DNA of 27,308 bases from Candidatus Nitrosopumilus sp. (GTDB lineage: Archaea; Thermoproteota; Nitrososphaeria; Nitrososphaerales; Nitrosopumilaceae). Under the pieces are notes generated by a model. That model did no database searches. It was not told where the DNA came from and worked only from the letters and a program-made list of their open reading frames with translations. Made by a program: the position numbers and the translations under genes. Shown here in pieces: positions 7,796-15,069 of the stretch (position 1 is its first letter; each line of letters opens with the position of its first letter). The stretch lies in assembly GCA_011055585.1 (NCBI GenBank), contig DRGT01000095.1, positions 1-27,308 of the forward strand, given 5' to 3'.

Positions 7796-8915
7796 ATTAA
7801 ATTTCATTTCAGAGCAATTAGAAAAAATCAAAAATGAAGACCTCTATAGACAATTACGATTAAGCAAAGTCGATGGTCCATGCATTACCATAAACAAGAA
7901 AAAACTACTCAATCTTTGCTCTAATGACTATCTAGGCATACCATCATCAAATTTAGTCATAAAGCAGATGCAATCAAGCTCAAGATTGGTTTCTGGCAAT
8001 GATTTGTCATTTAATCTACTTGAAAAAAAACTTGCAAAGCACAAATCTCAAAAAAATGCATTAATTTTTCCTACGGGCTATATGGCAAATTTGGGTGCAA
8101 TCACTGCTTTAATTCAAAAAGAGGACCAAATACTAAGTGATGAATTAAACCATGCAAGCATAATTGAGGCATGCAAATTATCTGGTGCAAAGATTACAGT
8201 CTACAAACATAATGATGTTAACGATTTAAAATTAAAAATCAGTAAGAAACACAAAAAAAAATTCATCATAACTGAAGGAATTTTTAGTATGGATGGGGAT
8301 TTTGCAATGCTAAATGATATTACAAAAATTGCTGAGAAAAATGGCGCAATTACAATTTTAGATGATGCACATGGGGATTTTACAGTTGGAGAAGATGGAA
8401 AAGGCTCTGCAGATTATTTTGGTGTCTCGAAAAAAATTGATTTGTATATTAGTAGCCTAAGTAAAGGGTTAGGCTCTTTTGGTGGCTATATTGCAGCTGA
8501 TAGTAACATTGTAGACCTTTGCATAAATAAATCAAAATCATTTATCTATACTTCTGCACTGCCAGGATTTCTTTTAGAGTATTCTCTAAGGCGTTTTAAT
8601 TCGAATAGGGAAAAATATAGAAAGAAACTTCAAAAAAATGTTCAAATTCTTTCTTCAGGATTAAAAAAACTAGGATATGATATTCTATCTGAAACTCACA
8701 TTATTCCTATTGTGATAGGAAAAGAAAAAACAACATTAGAGTTTGGAAAATATCTTTATGATCAAGGAATCTTTGCACAACCTATCCGATTTCCCACCGT
8801 ACCAAAAAACAAGGCTAGGATCAGGGTTTCTGTAACTTCCTGGCTATTAAAAAAGCATATTGAGAAAGCTTTGAGTGTTTTTGATTCTGCTGGAAAAAAA
8901 TTCGATGTGTTTTGA
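7785..8915 (+). CDS. bioF: 8-amino-7-oxononanoate synthase
   Basis: The PLP enzyme of the alpha-oxoamine synthase family condenses a pimeloyl thioester with L-alanine, the first dedicated biotin step. Seen in the sequence: LCSNDYLGI near the N-terminus, SGNDLSFNLLEKKLA, LSDELNHASIIEA, DDAHGDFTVGEDGKGS, and the PLP lysine in SSLSKGLGSFGGY (K232 if numbered from 7770). The start is uncertain: in-frame TTG codons occur at 7770, 7779 and 7785, and there is no ATG. I chose 7785 because it gives MKPKLNFISEQLEKIKNEDLYR, close to a usual BioF N-terminus; it overlaps bioB by 11 nt. A close AONS relative such as glycine C-acetyltransferase is possible in principle, but the biotin neighbours settle it. 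Confidence 0.93.
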   Translation: MKPKLNFISEQLEKIKNEDLYRQLRLSKVDGPCITINKKKLLNLCSNDYLGIPSSNLVIKQMQSSSRLVSGNDLSFNLLEKKLAKHKSQKNALIFPTGYMANLGAITALIQKEDQILSDELNHASIIEACKLSGAKITVYKHNDVNDLKLKISKKHKKKFIITEGIFSMDGDFAMLNDITKIAEKNGAITILDDAHGDFTVGEDGKGSADYFGVSKKIDLYISSLSKGLGSFGGYIAADSNIVDLCINKSKSFIYTSALPGFLLEYSLRRFNSNREKYRKKLQKNVQILSSGLKKLGYDILSETHIIPIVIGKEKTTLEFGKYLYDQGIFAQPIRFPTVPKNKARIRVSVTSWLLKKHIEKALSVFDSAGKKFDVF

Positions 8916-9026
8916 TTATCTCATCATGTCAAACCCACCAAACATTGGCGAGCCTAAAAAGAACGCAATTGTAACTATTGAGCCAAGAACTATTCCTACA
9001 AGAATTAATCGCTTGTTCATATTCAT
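8916..9026 (-). CDS. 36-aa single-pass membrane microprotein
   Basis: A minus-strand ORF of 36 codons (ATG to TAA) starts MNMNKRLILVGIVLGSIVTIAF. It has a short basic N-terminus, one ~20-residue hydrophobic helix (LILVGIVLGSIVTIAFFLGS) and a short tail ending FGGFDMMR. Its stop abuts the bioF stop exactly (8915/8916), a compact tail-to-tail arrangement typical of real genes. A CTTTTTATTTG element about 22-25 nt upstream could be a TATA box. A second in-frame ATG two codons in is possible. I recognise no family. The reading frame on the other strand here (about 8875-9093) is taken to be a shadow. Confidence 0.55.
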   Translation of the reverse strand: MNMNKRLILVGIVLGSIVTIAFFLGSPMFGGFDMMR

Positions 9027-9116
9027 CGATATTTTGTGCTCAAATAAAAAGCAACTGAAAAAATTGTGGATAAGATTTGGAAGAATCCTTTAATGTAAAA
9101 ATCGTAAGTTTAGTTA

Positions 9117-9851
9117 ATGGCAGAAATAACCCTCGCAATTGCTGCGCTTGCGGGTCTTGCTTCGTTTGTAGCACCATGTATACTTCCAATGGTTCCTGCA
9201 TTCTTAGCATACATTTCTGGAACAACAATCACCGAGTTAAATGGTAGAAATGGAGCTAAGACAATTTCTATCAATAGAACTAATATCATATTAAACTCAG
9301 TATTTTTTGTACTAGGATTTTCAATTGTTTTCGCAACACTTGGAGTAATTATCAACAGTATTCTTACAGAATCAGCAACAGAACTAGTTAATAGTTTTAA
9401 TCAGTTAGGAGGAATAATCATCATTGGTTTTGGCGGATTTCTGATTCTTGGCACTAAATTAAAATCATTAAATATTGAAAAAAAGTTTTTCCCAAAAAGA
9501 TCAAAAGCAAGTTATCCAATGTCGTTTGTGTTTGGATTAGCGTTTGCAGCGGGCTGGACACCATGTGTTGGTCCAATTTTAGGAACCATTCTGACTTTGG
9601 CAGCTACAACTCCTTCAATGGCATTTAATTTACTTCTAACTTATTCTCTAGGATTAGGAATTCCGTTTATCTTATTGGGAGTGTTTTTTTCACGTGCCAC
9701 AGGATTGATTCGTTCAATGGGTAAGCATCTAAAGTATTATTCAGTGATTCTTGGTTCCTTAATCATACTTTTAGGAGTTTTAGTATTTACAAACCAACTG
9801 GCACTTATTGCAAACTTTCCTTTACTGAATGATTTAGTGTTATTAGGGTGA
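9117..9851 (+). CDS. ccdA: CcdA/DsbD-family thiol-disulfide transmembrane transporter
   Basis: The 244-aa polytopic protein has about six hydrophobic segments. It matches the CcdA/DsbD beta domain, which passes electrons across the membrane through two conserved Cys. They are visible as VAPCILPMVPAFLAYISG (C21, helix 1) and AGWTPCVGPILGTIL (C150, helix 4). Length is normal for CcdA. The next gene starts 4 nt downstream and encodes a membrane-anchored TlpA-like thioredoxin, so CcdA probably reduces that partner outside the membrane. In bacterial DipZ the same two modules are fused. A TTTAATG element about 26 nt before the ATG may be its TATA box. Confidence 0.93.
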   Translation: MAEITLAIAALAGLASFVAPCILPMVPAFLAYISGTTITELNGRNGAKTISINRTNIILNSVFFVLGFSIVFATLGVIINSILTESATELVNSFNQLGGIIIIGFGGFLILGTKLKSLNIEKKFFPKRSKASYPMSFVFGLAFAAGWTPCVGPILGTILTLAATTPSMAFNLLLTYSLGLGIPFILLGVFFSRATGLIRSMGKHLKYYSVILGSLIILLGVLVFTNQLALIANFPLLNDLVLLG

Positions 9852-9855
9852 TTAA

Positions 9856-10974
9856 TTGAAAACCGATTCTAAAACTGCAATAATTTTAGGAGTGGCAATA
9901 GTAGCTGGGGTAGTTGGAATAAGCGTTGGTTTTTCTTCATTAGAGTCAACTTCATTTGAACCATCTCAGACTATAATACAAAACGAAGACACACTGCAAG
10001 TATCAAGTATTGATAAATCAAGATACAAATTGGCTCCCGATTTAGTAGGTATTGCCAATTACATTAACACTACACCAGAACAATTAGCAAAAGAGATTGA
10101 AGGAAAAGTTGTTTTGTATGATATTTGGACTTATAGTTGCATAAATTGTGTCAGAACCTTACCGTACGTTACTGCCTGGAATGAAAAATATGTAGATGAT
10201 GGATTGTTAATCATTGGAATACATTCTCCTGAATTTGAATTTGAAAAAGATCTGAACAATGTACAGATGGCAGTTGACAAATATGGAATCAACTATCCGA
10301 TAGTTTTAGATAATGATTGGGAAACTTGGAAAGCATTTGAAAATAGATACTGGCCAAGAAAATATCTTGCAGACCATGAAGGATACATAAGATATGATCA
10401 CATTGGTGAGGGCAGATACCAAGAAACTGAAAAAATCATTCAGCAACTTCTTGAAGAAAGATCTTTATCGTTAGGAGTACAATTAGCTTCTGCTGAATCG
10501 CTTGTAGATATTGAAGAGTTTCAACATACTTCGTTTAGAACACCAGAATTGTATTTTGGTTACAAATTTTCACAAGGAAGAAATCAATTAGGAAATTCTG
10601 AAGGATTCAACCCCAATAATGAAGTAACATATTCTCTACCACAAGATTTCCAACAGGATTATTTCTATGTAGAAGGAACATGGGAAAATCTGGAGGGTAG
10701 TATGAAATTAGTTTCAGAAACGGGATCTATAGTTTTACTTTACCATGCAAAAGAGGTGAACATAGTAACTGCAAATTATGCGGAACTAGAAATCTTTCTT
10801 GACAAAAAACCAATTCCCGCTAGTTATTCAGGAAATGATGTTATTTCTAGCAAAGTGAAAACAACAGAAGCAGGATTGTACAATATTGTAAATAATGAAG
10901 AGCCAGCCTCACATCTATTAAAAATTGACATTTCTGAGCCTGGATTTGAGATTTACACGTTTACTTTTGGCTAG
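9856..10974 (+). CDS. membrane-anchored TlpA/DipZ C-terminal-like thioredoxin protein
   Basis: The 372-aa product uses a TTG start 4 nt after ccdA. Residues ~8-26 are a membrane anchor (AIILGVAIVAGVVGISVGF). The thioredoxin-like domain follows: VVLYDIWTYSCINCVRTLPYV with CxxC (CINC) at 95-98, then IIGIHSPEFEFEKDLNNVQMAVDKYGINYPIVLDND and WPRKYLADHEGYIRYDHIGEGRY, the AhpC/TSA-Redoxin pattern of DipZ. The C-terminal ~150 residues (from about 225: TPELYFGYKFSQG, then YFYVEGTWENLEGSM) fit the extra beta-rich, carbohydrate-binding-like domain of DipZ. It probably takes electrons from CcdA and reduces exported thiols or a cytochrome-type target; the target is not visible. Confidence 0.88.
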   Translation: MKTDSKTAIILGVAIVAGVVGISVGFSSLESTSFEPSQTIIQNEDTLQVSSIDKSRYKLAPDLVGIANYINTTPEQLAKEIEGKVVLYDIWTYSCINCVRTLPYVTAWNEKYVDDGLLIIGIHSPEFEFEKDLNNVQMAVDKYGINYPIVLDNDWETWKAFENRYWPRKYLADHEGYIRYDHIGEGRYQETEKIIQQLLEERSLSLGVQLASAESLVDIEEFQHTSFRTPELYFGYKFSQGRNQLGNSEGFNPNNEVTYSLPQDFQQDYFYVEGTWENLEGSMKLVSETGSIVLLYHAKEVNIVTANYAELEIFLDKKPIPASYSGNDVISSKVKTTEAGLYNIVNNEEPASHLLKIDISEPGFEIYTFTFG

Positions 10975-10975
10975 T

Positions 10976-11026
10976 TCTGTAACCAGACGGTGTTGTTACT
11001 GTAGTTACATTACTATCGGTTACAGA
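10976..11026. repeat. inverted repeat between the DipZ-like and CdvB-like genes
   Basis: A perfect 9-bp inverted repeat, TCTGTAACC (10976-10984) and GGTTACAGA (11018-11026), encloses 33 nt that contain two further GTTAC words. It starts 2 nt after the DipZ-like stop. It may be a terminator stem, or a regulatory site just upstream of the TTTAAAA element (about 11032-11038) that probably serves the next gene. Confidence 0.45.
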
Positions 11027-11073
11027 TTTCTTTAAAACCCATTTCTAAAGGCAGATTGGGGAAGAAGTAGAAT

Positions 11074-11721
11074 TTGATATCAAAATGGAGTAGAAATGGA
11101 AAGGATGTAAGTCTATCTCAAAAGATAATTGATAAAGTAAAACCTGAAGCCCCAATTAAAAACAAAATTGATGAAGCACAAAAAAAGTTACAGTTTCAGA
11201 TCATAAAACTAGATGGAATTCATGGAAAATTAAAAAGAAAACATGACTTTGTTTTTGAAAAAATAGTAGATGCACAAAGATCTAACAATCAAACTTATGC
11301 AAAAGCTTATGCTATTGAATTAAATCAAATTCGTAAAATGAGAAACATGATTGGTGGAGCAAAGCTTGCTATGGAACAAATTCAGATTAGATTAAACACA
11401 GTTTCAGAATTAGGAGATGTTGTAGTAACACTTAGTCCTGCAATGTCAATTATCAAAGGACTCAGTACCTCATTAGGTGGAATAATGCCTGAAGCAAATG
11501 CCTACATGGAAGATCTTTCAAACATGTTAGGGGACGTAATAAAAGGCTCAACTGTTAGCTCTCTTAATTCTCTTAGCATAGCAGATAGCAATAGCTCTGA
11601 AACCTATGCAATATTAGAAGAGGCACATACCATTATCGAAGGACGAGCAAAGGCTAGCATCCCAGAAGTGCCTTCAGAACTAAAAGAAGAAGTCGAACTA
11701 AAAAAAGAAGCCTTAATTTAG
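11074..11721 (+). CDS. ESCRT-III-like (Snf7/CdvB-family) protein
   Basis: The 215-aa product has a basic N-terminus (SKWSRNGKDVSLSQKI) followed by long helices. KNKIDEAQKKLQFQIIKLDGIHGKLKRKHDFVFEKIVDA gives way to ANQxYAKAYAIELNQIRKMRNMIGGAKLAMEQIQIRLNTVSELGDVVVTLSPAMSIIKGLSTSLGGIMPEA, and the C-terminus is acidic. This is the CdvB/ESCRT-III fold: membrane-remodelling filaments used in archaeal cell division. It is short and lacks the C-terminal winged-helix extension of the main CdvB, so it looks like a paralog of the CdvB1/B2 kind. CdvA and the Vps4-like ATPase CdvC are not next to it. The start is TTG; TTTAAAA at about 11032-11038 is the likely TATA box, leaving a ~10-nt leader. Confidence 0.88.
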   Translation: MISKWSRNGKDVSLSQKIIDKVKPEAPIKNKIDEAQKKLQFQIIKLDGIHGKLKRKHDFVFEKIVDAQRSNNQTYAKAYAIELNQIRKMRNMIGGAKLAMEQIQIRLNTVSELGDVVVTLSPAMSIIKGLSTSLGGIMPEANAYMEDLSNMLGDVIKGSTVSSLNSLSIADSNSSETYAILEEAHTIIEGRAKASIPEVPSELKEEVELKKEALI

Positions 11722-11732
11722 AAAATAGTTGG

Positions 11733-11767
11733 GACTATGCAATTGCATAGTCTAGTTCAATTTTTTA
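11733..11767. terminator. palindrome plus T-tract between convergent genes
   Basis: A perfect 20-bp palindrome (11733-11752, half-site GACTATGCAA) is followed by CTAGTTCAATTTTTTATTTTT. It sits in the 52-nt gap between the ends of the CdvB-like gene and the minus-strand gene ending at 11774. This position and the T-tract fit a terminator, perhaps bidirectional. Confidence 0.65.
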
Positions 11768-11773
11768 TTTTTC

Positions 11774-12184
11774 CTATATTGGATTTTTTTGTATGTAATC
11801 AACGATGCTCAAAATGTCTTTGATGTATGCAGGTTTTTCCCCTTCAACGCTTACAAATAACATATGATTATTTGGTAATGGAATAGTGATTCGTTTTATT
11901 TTGTCATATGCTACAATCGCATATTGTCCTTTTCCAATTTTGCTAGATAATTCATCACGTGTTTTCCAAGTATCTATTGAACGTTTAAGAGAAGTCTTTG
12001 TTTCGTACAGAGTCAGAATGTTATTTACATCATTTCTATGACTATTCCATAGAATTTCTCCTTTAGTGTCACATATTGCAGTATATCTAACATACTGATT
12101 TGCCTCCATAATCATACTCACTAGTTTGTCTTCAGAATCCATTTTAGTATCAGCTGTTGAAGCCATTAACAATAATAATCCCAT
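11774..12184 (-). CDS. conserved-type hypothetical protein (DUF6659-like)
   Basis: 136-aa soluble protein. The central part (CDTKGEILWNSHRNDVNNILTLYETKTSLKRSIDTWKTRDELSSKIGKGQYAIVAYDKIKRITIPLPNNHMLFVSVEG) reads as alternating strands and helices, like a roadblock/profilin-type sensor fold. I recall this pattern from small thaumarchaeal proteins filed as DUF6659, but cannot confirm it here. There is no signal peptide, although the first eight residues are hydrophobic; an alternative ATG at codon 8 gives MASTADTKMDSED and may be the true start. Function unknown. It stands alone, convergent with the CdvB-like gene. Confidence 0.7.
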   Translation of the reverse strand: MGLLLLMASTADTKMDSEDKLVSMIMEANQYVRYTAICDTKGEILWNSHRNDVNNILTLYETKTSLKRSIDTWKTRDELSSKIGKGQYAIVAYDKIKRITIPLPNNHMLFVSVEGEKPAYIKDILSIVDYIQKNPI

Positions 12185-12268
12185 TTAAAAAAATATGTGT
12201 TGCTCTGATTTTGACTTTAGAATTGTTTAATTTGAATTAAAAAATTAACGCTTAATAAACATTAGATT

Positions 12269-12610
12269 TTATTTTGATTTTTTCTTACTTTTTTGAATTA
12301 AGATTTTTTTAATTCTAGATATCGTAGGATAACTATATCCCCTTCTTCTATAATTTGCAATCATCATCTTCCAATTTTTAAGGCGCCATTGAGCTTGTTC
12401 AGTTGTCACAGAATGAACTTCTTTTTGAATAATGCTTTTTCGTCCAACTTTTAAAATACCTGCATCTTTTGCATACCATCTATTTCGAGAAAATTTTAAA
12501 CCAGCTAGAATTTCCTCAACAGGCATTTCTCTGAAATATTCTTTTAATTTTTTTAATTGAATGTCTGATGGATTTTTAGAAATTGGTAGTTCAATTCTTA
12601 GATTTCGCAT
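12269..12610 (-). CDS. small basic hypothetical protein
   Basis: 113-aa protein, strongly basic, ending KKILIQKSKKKSK. RFxxMPVEEILAGLKFSRNRWYAKDAGILKVGRK and the helical EQAQWRLKNWKMMIANYRRRGYSYPTISRIKKIL segment suggest a nucleic-acid-binding protein with helix-turn-helix-like spacing. I recognise no family. An AAATTATAACAT element about 22-26 nt before the ATG supports transcription of this frame. The neighbours are unknown proteins, so context gives no function. Confidence 0.65.
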   Translation of the reverse strand: MRNLRIELPISKNPSDIQLKKLKEYFREMPVEEILAGLKFSRNRWYAKDAGILKVGRKSIIQKEVHSVTTEQAQWRLKNWKMMIANYRRRGYSYPTISRIKKILIQKSKKKSK

Positions 12611-12687
12611 AATTTCTATGATATGTTATAATTTAAGAAAATCTTGCTAAGTTTGATTTTACAACACATTATATTTTATGCACGGCT

Positions 12688-12810
12688 CTAGCAGTTGAAA
12701 AAATCGAATAAAGCATGTTTGCATATGGTATTATAGGCTGCAATTCCAAAAACTATGACACCAAAAATTGCAAGTGGTAATACAACGAAGAGTTTTGAAC
12801 TGAGCCCCAT
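12688..12810 (-). CDS. 40-aa single-pass membrane microprotein
   Basis: A minus-strand ORF of 40 codons starts MGLSSKLFVVLPLAIFGVIV and continues FGIAAYNTIC. It has one strong hydrophobic segment (about 7-26) and a short Cys-containing tail (KHALFDFFNC). A clean TATA box (TTTATAG on the minus strand, forward 12831-12838) lies about 24-26 nt before the ATG, the leaderless spacing seen at known genes here. No family recognised. The stretch 12611-12985 otherwise holds only this ORF, its promoter and a G/C-rich hairpin. Confidence 0.55.
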   Translation of the reverse strand: MGLSSKLFVVLPLAIFGVIVFGIAAYNTICKHALFDFFNC

Positions 12811-12864
12811 AACTAGACATTATGATTTGACTATAAAATCCAATCAAAATATATTACATCACCA

Positions 12865-12898
12865 AACCCCCCGAATTCAAAAGTCGGGCATTGGGGTT
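12865..12898. other. G/C-rich hairpin in A/T-rich intergenic DNA
   Basis: AACCC (12865-12869) pairs with GGGTT (12894-12898), and CCCGA (12870-12874) with TCGGG (12884-12888). This gives a 10-bp stem with a 5-nt bulge and a 9-nt loop. It lies about 90-120 nt downstream of the DUF371-like gene on its strand and upstream of the 40-aa ORF promoter. It could be a 3'-UTR structure, terminator or small RNA. Confidence 0.4.
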
Positions 12899-12985
12899 CG
12901 AGGGATTTGACGATTGTTATTATTTCTACCAACTTGATATTATTTTCAACAGGTATGTAATTTCACACCAAATTGTCATCACTAA

Positions 12986-13402
12986 TTATTTAACATCAAT
13001 TGTTAGGACACCTTTTGCTTTCGGATCTTGTAATAATTGAATGATTTTTCTGGGTATAGAGTCTGATGCCTTGTTACAACTCACAGCCAAGGTTCGTGGA
13101 CAGACAAAATTGCTTTTTCTAATTACAATATCATCAGAATGAGTCAAAAGAAGATTTTTGTGCCCTTTTCCAGAAAATTTGAACGAATAATCATTCACAT
13201 CAATAGAAAATTTGATAGTTGAATTTGGATCTTTGAGTTTCTTTTTCAATGTACTCGGAATGTCTTTACAACCGCAAGTTGCATTTACGCCTACAATACA
13301 ATCCCCACGAGGAGTGAGATGAGAGTCTTTTGTAATTTCTATTGTTTTTGGATGTAGTGATCTAATATTTTTATGACCAGAAAATTTGATTTGAAAACGC
13401 AC
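12986..13402 (-). CDS. DUF371-family archaeal protein
   Basis: 138-aa protein with a GTG start. The segments FSGHKNIRSLHPKTIEITKDSHLTPRGDCIVGVNATCGCKDIP and FSGKGHKNLLLTHSDDIVIRKSNFVCPRTLAVSCNKASDSIPRKII fit the archaeal DUF371 family: a repeated F-S-G-(K)-G-H-(K)-N pattern and a conserved L-T-P-R-G-D-C-I-V-G. The two halves look like a duplicated domain. Four or more Cys (NATCGC, FVCP, VSCN) are compatible with metal binding. Function unknown. The gene is divergent from the proteasome alpha gene with at most ~41 nt between start codons, so they probably share a promoter region. Confidence 0.8.
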   Translation of the reverse strand: MRFQIKFSGHKNIRSLHPKTIEITKDSHLTPRGDCIVGVNATCGCKDIPSTLKKKLKDPNSTIKFSIDVNDYSFKFSGKGHKNLLLTHSDDIVIRKSNFVCPRTLAVSCNKASDSIPRKIIQLLQDPKAKGVLTIDVK

Positions 13403-13443
13403 GCTCTGAAATGGTGGCTAGACTTAAATTAAACTTTCAAAGC

Positions 13444-14196
13444 ATGAAAAACGAATTGCTTCCTGCTCAACAAGGTTACGACAGAGCTATCACTGTCTTT
13501 TCACCTGACGGTAGATTATATCAAGTTGAATATGCTATCGAAACAGTTCGAAGAGGAACTATTGCAGTTGGAATTAAAACAAAAAATGGAATAGTTATAG
13601 CAGCAGAAGAAAAACCACGAAAACTTCAGATTTCTGAAATTGCACAAAAGATTTTCCAAGTAGATGATCATATTGGAGTCGCGGCTGCTGGATACATACC
13701 AGATGCACGTAGTCAAGTGGATAATGCGAGATTCTTTTCTCAAAGTAACAAGTTAATTTACGCCGAACCTGTAGATGTTGAAACAGTTGCAAAACACCTG
13801 GCAGATCAGTGTCAACAATTTACGCAATATGCTGGAGTAAGACCAATGGGAGTCTCATTGATTATTGGTGGAATTGACAACAACAATAAAACTCAGTTGT
13901 TTCTTACAGACCCTAGTGGGACATACATTTCATATGATGCAGTAGCAATTGGTGCAGGTTTTGATCAAGTAACAGAATTTCTAGAAAAAAATTACAAGAT
14001 AGATATATCACTTGAAGATGCATCTGTTCTTGCAGCAGCATCAATTTATCTTGGAAGTGAAGATAAGGAGGGAACTGACCATATTAGAATGGCACAAATT
14101 AAATCTGATACAAAACAATTTGAAATTATTACAAAAAAACAAATAGAAAACTTTGCAAATCTTGCAAAGGAAAAATATCCTGCTCCAAGTAATTAG
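13444..14196 (+). CDS. psmA: 20S proteasome alpha subunit
   Basis: 250-aa alpha subunit of the archaeal 20S proteasome, which forms the outer rings that gate entry to the proteolytic chamber. YDRAITVFSPDGRLYQVEYAIETVRRGTIAVGIK is the proteasome alpha signature with the N-terminal H0 helix. There is no processed catalytic Thr, as expected for alpha. GYIPDARSQVDNARFFSQ and DPSGTYISYDAVAIGAG are also typical. The frame is open from an earlier ATG at 13411, but MKNELLPAQQGYDRAIT from 13444 matches the usual short N-terminus. No TATA box is well placed for either start. A beta subunit is not in the window. Confidence 0.95.
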   Translation: MKNELLPAQQGYDRAITVFSPDGRLYQVEYAIETVRRGTIAVGIKTKNGIVIAAEEKPRKLQISEIAQKIFQVDDHIGVAAAGYIPDARSQVDNARFFSQSNKLIYAEPVDVETVAKHLADQCQQFTQYAGVRPMGVSLIIGGIDNNNKTQLFLTDPSGTYISYDAVAIGAGFDQVTEFLEKNYKIDISLEDASVLAAASIYLGSEDKEGTDHIRMAQIKSDTKQFEIITKKQIENFANLAKEKYPAPSN

Positions 14197-14202
14197 AATA
14201 GA

Positions 14203-14215
14203 TTATTATAATTAA
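14203..14215 (+). promoter_or_regulatory. TATA box of the SPOUT methyltransferase gene
   Basis: TTATTATAATTAA is centred about 25 nt before the TTG at 14233, which fits a leaderless transcript starting at that codon and supports the TTG start. Confidence 0.5.
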
Positions 14216-14232
14216 TTCAAAAAGAACAATTC

Positions 14233-15051
14233 TTGAATATTTCTATAGCCATTCCTGACTCATCGCTATCGGATGACAGCATGAAATTAGATAAATCAAG
14301 AAAAATTGCAGAAATTGCACGAGCCTGTGCTATCTTTAGGGTAAATACGATTTACATCTACAAAGAAAGTGACGATAAAAACGATGCCCATCTTTTAGTT
14401 ACAATACTAAAATATCTTGAAACGCCACCATTTTTGCGAAAAAGACTATTTCCAAAGGTTAATGAGTTAAAGTATGCAGGAGTGTTACATCCATTAAAAA
14501 TTCCAAGCCACATAACTCCTGCAAATCTTAAAAAAATCAAAACAGGAGATATCAGAGAAGGGATAATCATTAGTGCTAAAGGAAGATACTTTGCTGATTT
14601 TGGAATAAATCATTTAATTCCTTATTACGGAAAATCCAAAATTGGAAAAAGAATTACTGCGCAATTTAAGAAAGGATTTCCAGATTTAGAAATAAAAGAA
14701 ATTTCAGACGAATCAATTTCAGAGTATTGGGGATATAAAGTCAGAGAAAGAGGAAACCTATTTTCACTTATCTCATCTTGGTCAGGTAACATAATTTTGA
14801 CATCAAGAAAAGGTAAAACAGTTACAAATCATGTTATCAAGAATTATGCAAAATCAAAAGATCCTCTTCTTTTGGTTTTTGGGTCACCATCAAAAGGCAT
14901 TCACGAGATTTTAGGTAACAGAATTAAACAGACCCAAAACGCAAAGGTACTGAATTTTTTTCCAATGCAAGCTACAGAAACTGTCAGACTTGAAGAAGCT
15001 ATCTTAGGTACACTTACAGTTCTAAACACAGAACAAAACGTTTACAATTAA
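14233..15051 (+). CDS. SPOUT-family RNA methyltransferase (DUF171/SPOUT1-like)
   Basis: 272-aa protein with a TTG start. MNISIAIPDSSLSDDSMKLDKSRKIAEIARACAIFRVNTIYIY begins an alpha/beta SPOUT fold. TPPFLRKRLFPKVNELKYAGVLHPLKIPSH and an OB-like insert (IREGIIISAKGRYFADFGINHLIPY) are typical of the archaeal/eukaryotic SPOUT1 (DUF171) family. DPLLLVFGSPSKGIHEIL and NFFPMQATETVRLEEAILGTL form the trefoil-knot SAM site. The family is thought to methylate rRNA uridine. In many archaea this gene sits directly before rpl3; here 2 kb of small genes separates them. Confidence is high for the family and moderate for the substrate. Confidence 0.88.
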   Translation: MNISIAIPDSSLSDDSMKLDKSRKIAEIARACAIFRVNTIYIYKESDDKNDAHLLVTILKYLETPPFLRKRLFPKVNELKYAGVLHPLKIPSHITPANLKKIKTGDIREGIIISAKGRYFADFGINHLIPYYGKSKIGKRITAQFKKGFPDLEIKEISDESISEYWGYKVRERGNLFSLISSWSGNIILTSRKGKTVTNHVIKNYAKSKDPLLLVFGSPSKGIHEILGNRIKQTQNAKVLNFFPMQATETVRLEEAILGTLTVLNTEQNVYN

Positions 15052-15069
15052 AATAAAAAACACAAAGTC

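Noticed and set aside
8875..9093. Plus-strand 72-codon frame after bioF
   Set aside because: It overlaps the end of bioF and is the complement of the 36-aa membrane ORF; composition is not protein-like.
12889..12915. GGGGTTCGAGGG resembles a tRNA T-arm
   Set aside because: No matching 3' T-stem strand, no acceptor stem and no D or anticodon arm in either direction; it is part of a simple hairpin.
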